This document shows, one piece after another, positions 62,739 to 64,000 of a stretch of 64,000 bases of DNA (position 1 is the stretch's first letter; every line of letters begins with the position of its first letter). The notes under the pieces are model-generated. The model worked only from the letters and a program-made list of their open reading frames with translations. It ran no database searches and was not told where the DNA came from. The stretch comes from Paenibacillus alba (GTDB taxonomy: Bacteria > Bacillota > Bacilli > Paenibacillales > NBRC-103111), in the NCBI RefSeq assembly GCF_013204855.1, contig NZ_JABMKZ010000007.1:124001-188000 (forward strand), written 5' to 3'. A program made the translations under genes and the position numbers.

Positions 62739-64000
62739 GTGAAAAAAATACTGCTTGTCGATGATGAAATATTAATTAGGGAAATCATTCGTGATAGTAT
62801 TGATTGGGAAAAGGAAGGGTTTATTTACAGTGGCGATGCTTCAGATGGAGAGGTCGCACTTCCTATTATTGAAAGAGTCCAGCCGGACATCTTAATTACG
62901 GATATTTTAATGCCTTTCATGAACGGTCTTGAGCTGAGCAGCATTATGAGCAAACAGTTTCCGGATATGAAGATTATTATTATTAGCGGCCATGCCGAGT
63001 TTGAGTATGCGAGATCAGCTATGCAAATTGGTGTGCAAGAATACTGCTTAAAACCAATTAGTCCTGCTGAGCTCCTGAAGGTGCTCCATAAAGTCAGCGC
63101 TGAAATTGACAAAGAACGAGAAATAAAAATGCAACTCCAACTACTTAAAGCGAAAGAACATGAAAGTAATACAATTTCACAAGACAAGCTCTTGAATGAT
63201 CTATGTAGTGGTTTCATGACCACTTCAGAAGTGATGCATCATAGTGCCTCCATTCAATTGAACATTATAGCTCATTATTACATAGTTACCGTACTAGATT
63301 TACGTGAAGCAGAAGCAGACAAGCATGAAGAGATGAATGTTATGCATGACAATGAGCGCTTACTTTTGGACAAATGCAAAATACTAAAGGAGAACTACAA
63401 ACAGTTGATGTTTCAGCGCAGCCGCTCTGAAAGTGTTTGGATTATTAAAGGCGATACCTTAGAGAATTTAAAGCTCGAATTACAACTATTTCAGGATTTG
63501 CAAAAAGCAATCTCAGAAGAAGCCCATTCACTCCCTGTCTCTATTGGCATTGGTAGTGTACAAGATCGTCTTCAAAAAGTACATATATCCTTTCTTGATG
63601 CCATGGAAGATGTTCATTGGAGAAGGTTATCCCGTCAAAATCGGAATGTGCTAAGTGAGATGAAGACAGCCACCTTAGATCCCACTCTTTTTTTAGATCG
63701 CGGTGCTTTTATGGATTTTTTGAAAATTGGGTCACACAACAAATTAAGTTCATTTGTCGCAGATTATGCCGCTGCGTTAGTCGATATCAATTGGCATACA
63801 TCTTCAATCGGTTTCTACATTTTAAATGATGTGACCATCGAAGCTTTTCGTTCGAATAAAGATATGTATCGCCACCTTACAGAGCCTGAAAAGGCGCTTC
63901 AACAATTCCAGCAAATGATAGGTAAAATCCGTACTTGGGAGGAAACCTGTTCCTATTTAATCCATTTAATTGAACAGTTTTGGACGTGGCGTTCTCGTAT
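62739..64000 (+). CDS. YesN-type response regulator, 3' end beyond the window
   Basis: Starts at GTG 62739, nine bases after GGGGAT and six bases after the kinase stop. The visible 420 residues hold a receiver (MKKILLVDDEILIRE, phospho-acceptor Asp55 in ILITDILMPFMNG, Lys in YCLKPIS) and the helical middle region. The AraC-type DNA-binding domain expected at the C-terminus lies outside the window. With the adjacent kinase it should control the divergent sugar importer. Note that a long ORF on the opposite strand (62825-63223) is only a shadow of this gene. Confidence 0.88.
   Translation, partial: MKKILLVDDEILIREIIRDSIDWEKEGFIYSGDASDGEVALPIIERVQPDILITDILMPFMNGLELSSIMSKQFPDMKIIIISGHAEFEYARSAMQIGVQEYCLKPISPAELLKVLHKVSAEIDKEREIKMQLQLLKAKEHESNTISQDKLLNDLCSGFMTTSEVMHHSASIQLNIIAHYYIVTVLDLREAEADKHEEMNVMHDNERLLLDKCKILKENYKQLMFQRSRSESVWIIKGDTLENLKLELQLFQDLQKAISEEAHSLPVSIGIGSVQDRLQKVHISFLDAMEDVHWRRLSRQNRNVLSEMKTATLDPTLFLDRGAFMDFLKIGSHNKLSSFVADYAAALVDINWHTSSIGFYILNDVTIEAFRSNKDMYRHLTEPEKALQQFQQMIGKIRTWEETCSYLIHLIEQFWTWRSR

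Noticed and set aside
1-64000. CRISPR arrays, insertion sequences, prophage genes, tRNA or rRNA genes
   Set aside because: No spaced short direct repeats, transposase or integrase frames, or tRNA-like cloverleaf stretches were noticed on either strand; this was judged by eye, not by a search program.

Overview
The window looks like a Paenibacillus-type (Bacillota, low-to-middle GC, Gram-positive) chromosome segment devoted almost entirely to arabinoxylan and mixed-linkage glucan degradation. The evidence is AGGAGG-type ribosome sites, SLH-anchored secreted enzymes with CBM9/CBM22-like modules, YesM/YesN two-component systems, LplA/LplB/YtcP-type oligosaccharide uptake genes and CcpA (cre)-like sites. 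No rRNA, tRNA, CRISPR array, insertion sequence or phage gene was seen.

Left part (1-26.5 kb): a partial SLH surface protein; a formylglycine-generating-enzyme-like lipoprotein whose 3' end runs out of frame into a signal-less GH16 lichenase; a secreted GH11 xylanase; an apparent operon of cytoplasmic GH43, surface GH10 xylanase (CBM-CBM-GH10-CBM9-CBM9-SLH) and a CE1-like esterase; a VOC protein; an FGGY sugar kinase; a GyrI-like protein; a cytoplasmic GH10 xylanase; a response regulator - histidine kinase - response regulator cassette; an aldouronate-type ABC importer (LplA/LplB/YtcP-like); an AraC regulator divergent from a GH127 beta-L-arabinofuranosidase. Four of these transcription units carry the same upstream box (TAGGGGG...CTTTAAT on the coding strand) just before the promoter, and three also have a cre-like site at the -35 region. 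This looks like one xylo-oligosaccharide regulon.

Middle part (26.5-52.6 kb): six very large or modular surface proteins. Two anchors (cohesin plus three SLH) each precede a multimodular enzyme ending in cohesin-FIVAR-dockerin: anchor A/GH43-CBM6 and anchor B/GH30-GH43. This is a compact, cellulosome-like, cell-surface arabinoxylan-degrading assembly in which the enzymes themselves also carry a cohesin and could chain together. Beside it a 2.2-kDa-residue-scale protein (about 2256 aa) covalently joins close relatives of the catalytic modules of both dockerin enzymes and ends in SLH domains, and a second giant (about 2494 aa) carries GH43-like modules, FN3, LamG and Ig-like domains plus SLH. 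The promoter regions of anchor A and of the 2256-aa protein are duplicates of one another.

Right part (52.8-64 kb): a YtfQ-YtfR-YtfT-YjfF-type pentose/galactofuranose ABC importer, with a divergent histidine kinase and response regulator (the latter cut by the window end), and a second sugar-binding lipoprotein paired with a methyl-accepting chemotaxis protein. Working model (inference): surface enzymes cut arabinoxylan, released aldouronates/xylo-oligosaccharides enter through the LplA system, arabinose or other pentoses through the Ytf system, and cytoplasmic GH10, GH43, GH127, esterase and FGGY kinase finish catabolism, under two YesM/YesN-type systems, an AraC protein and CcpA. No GH67 or GH115 alpha-glucuronidase is present in the window.
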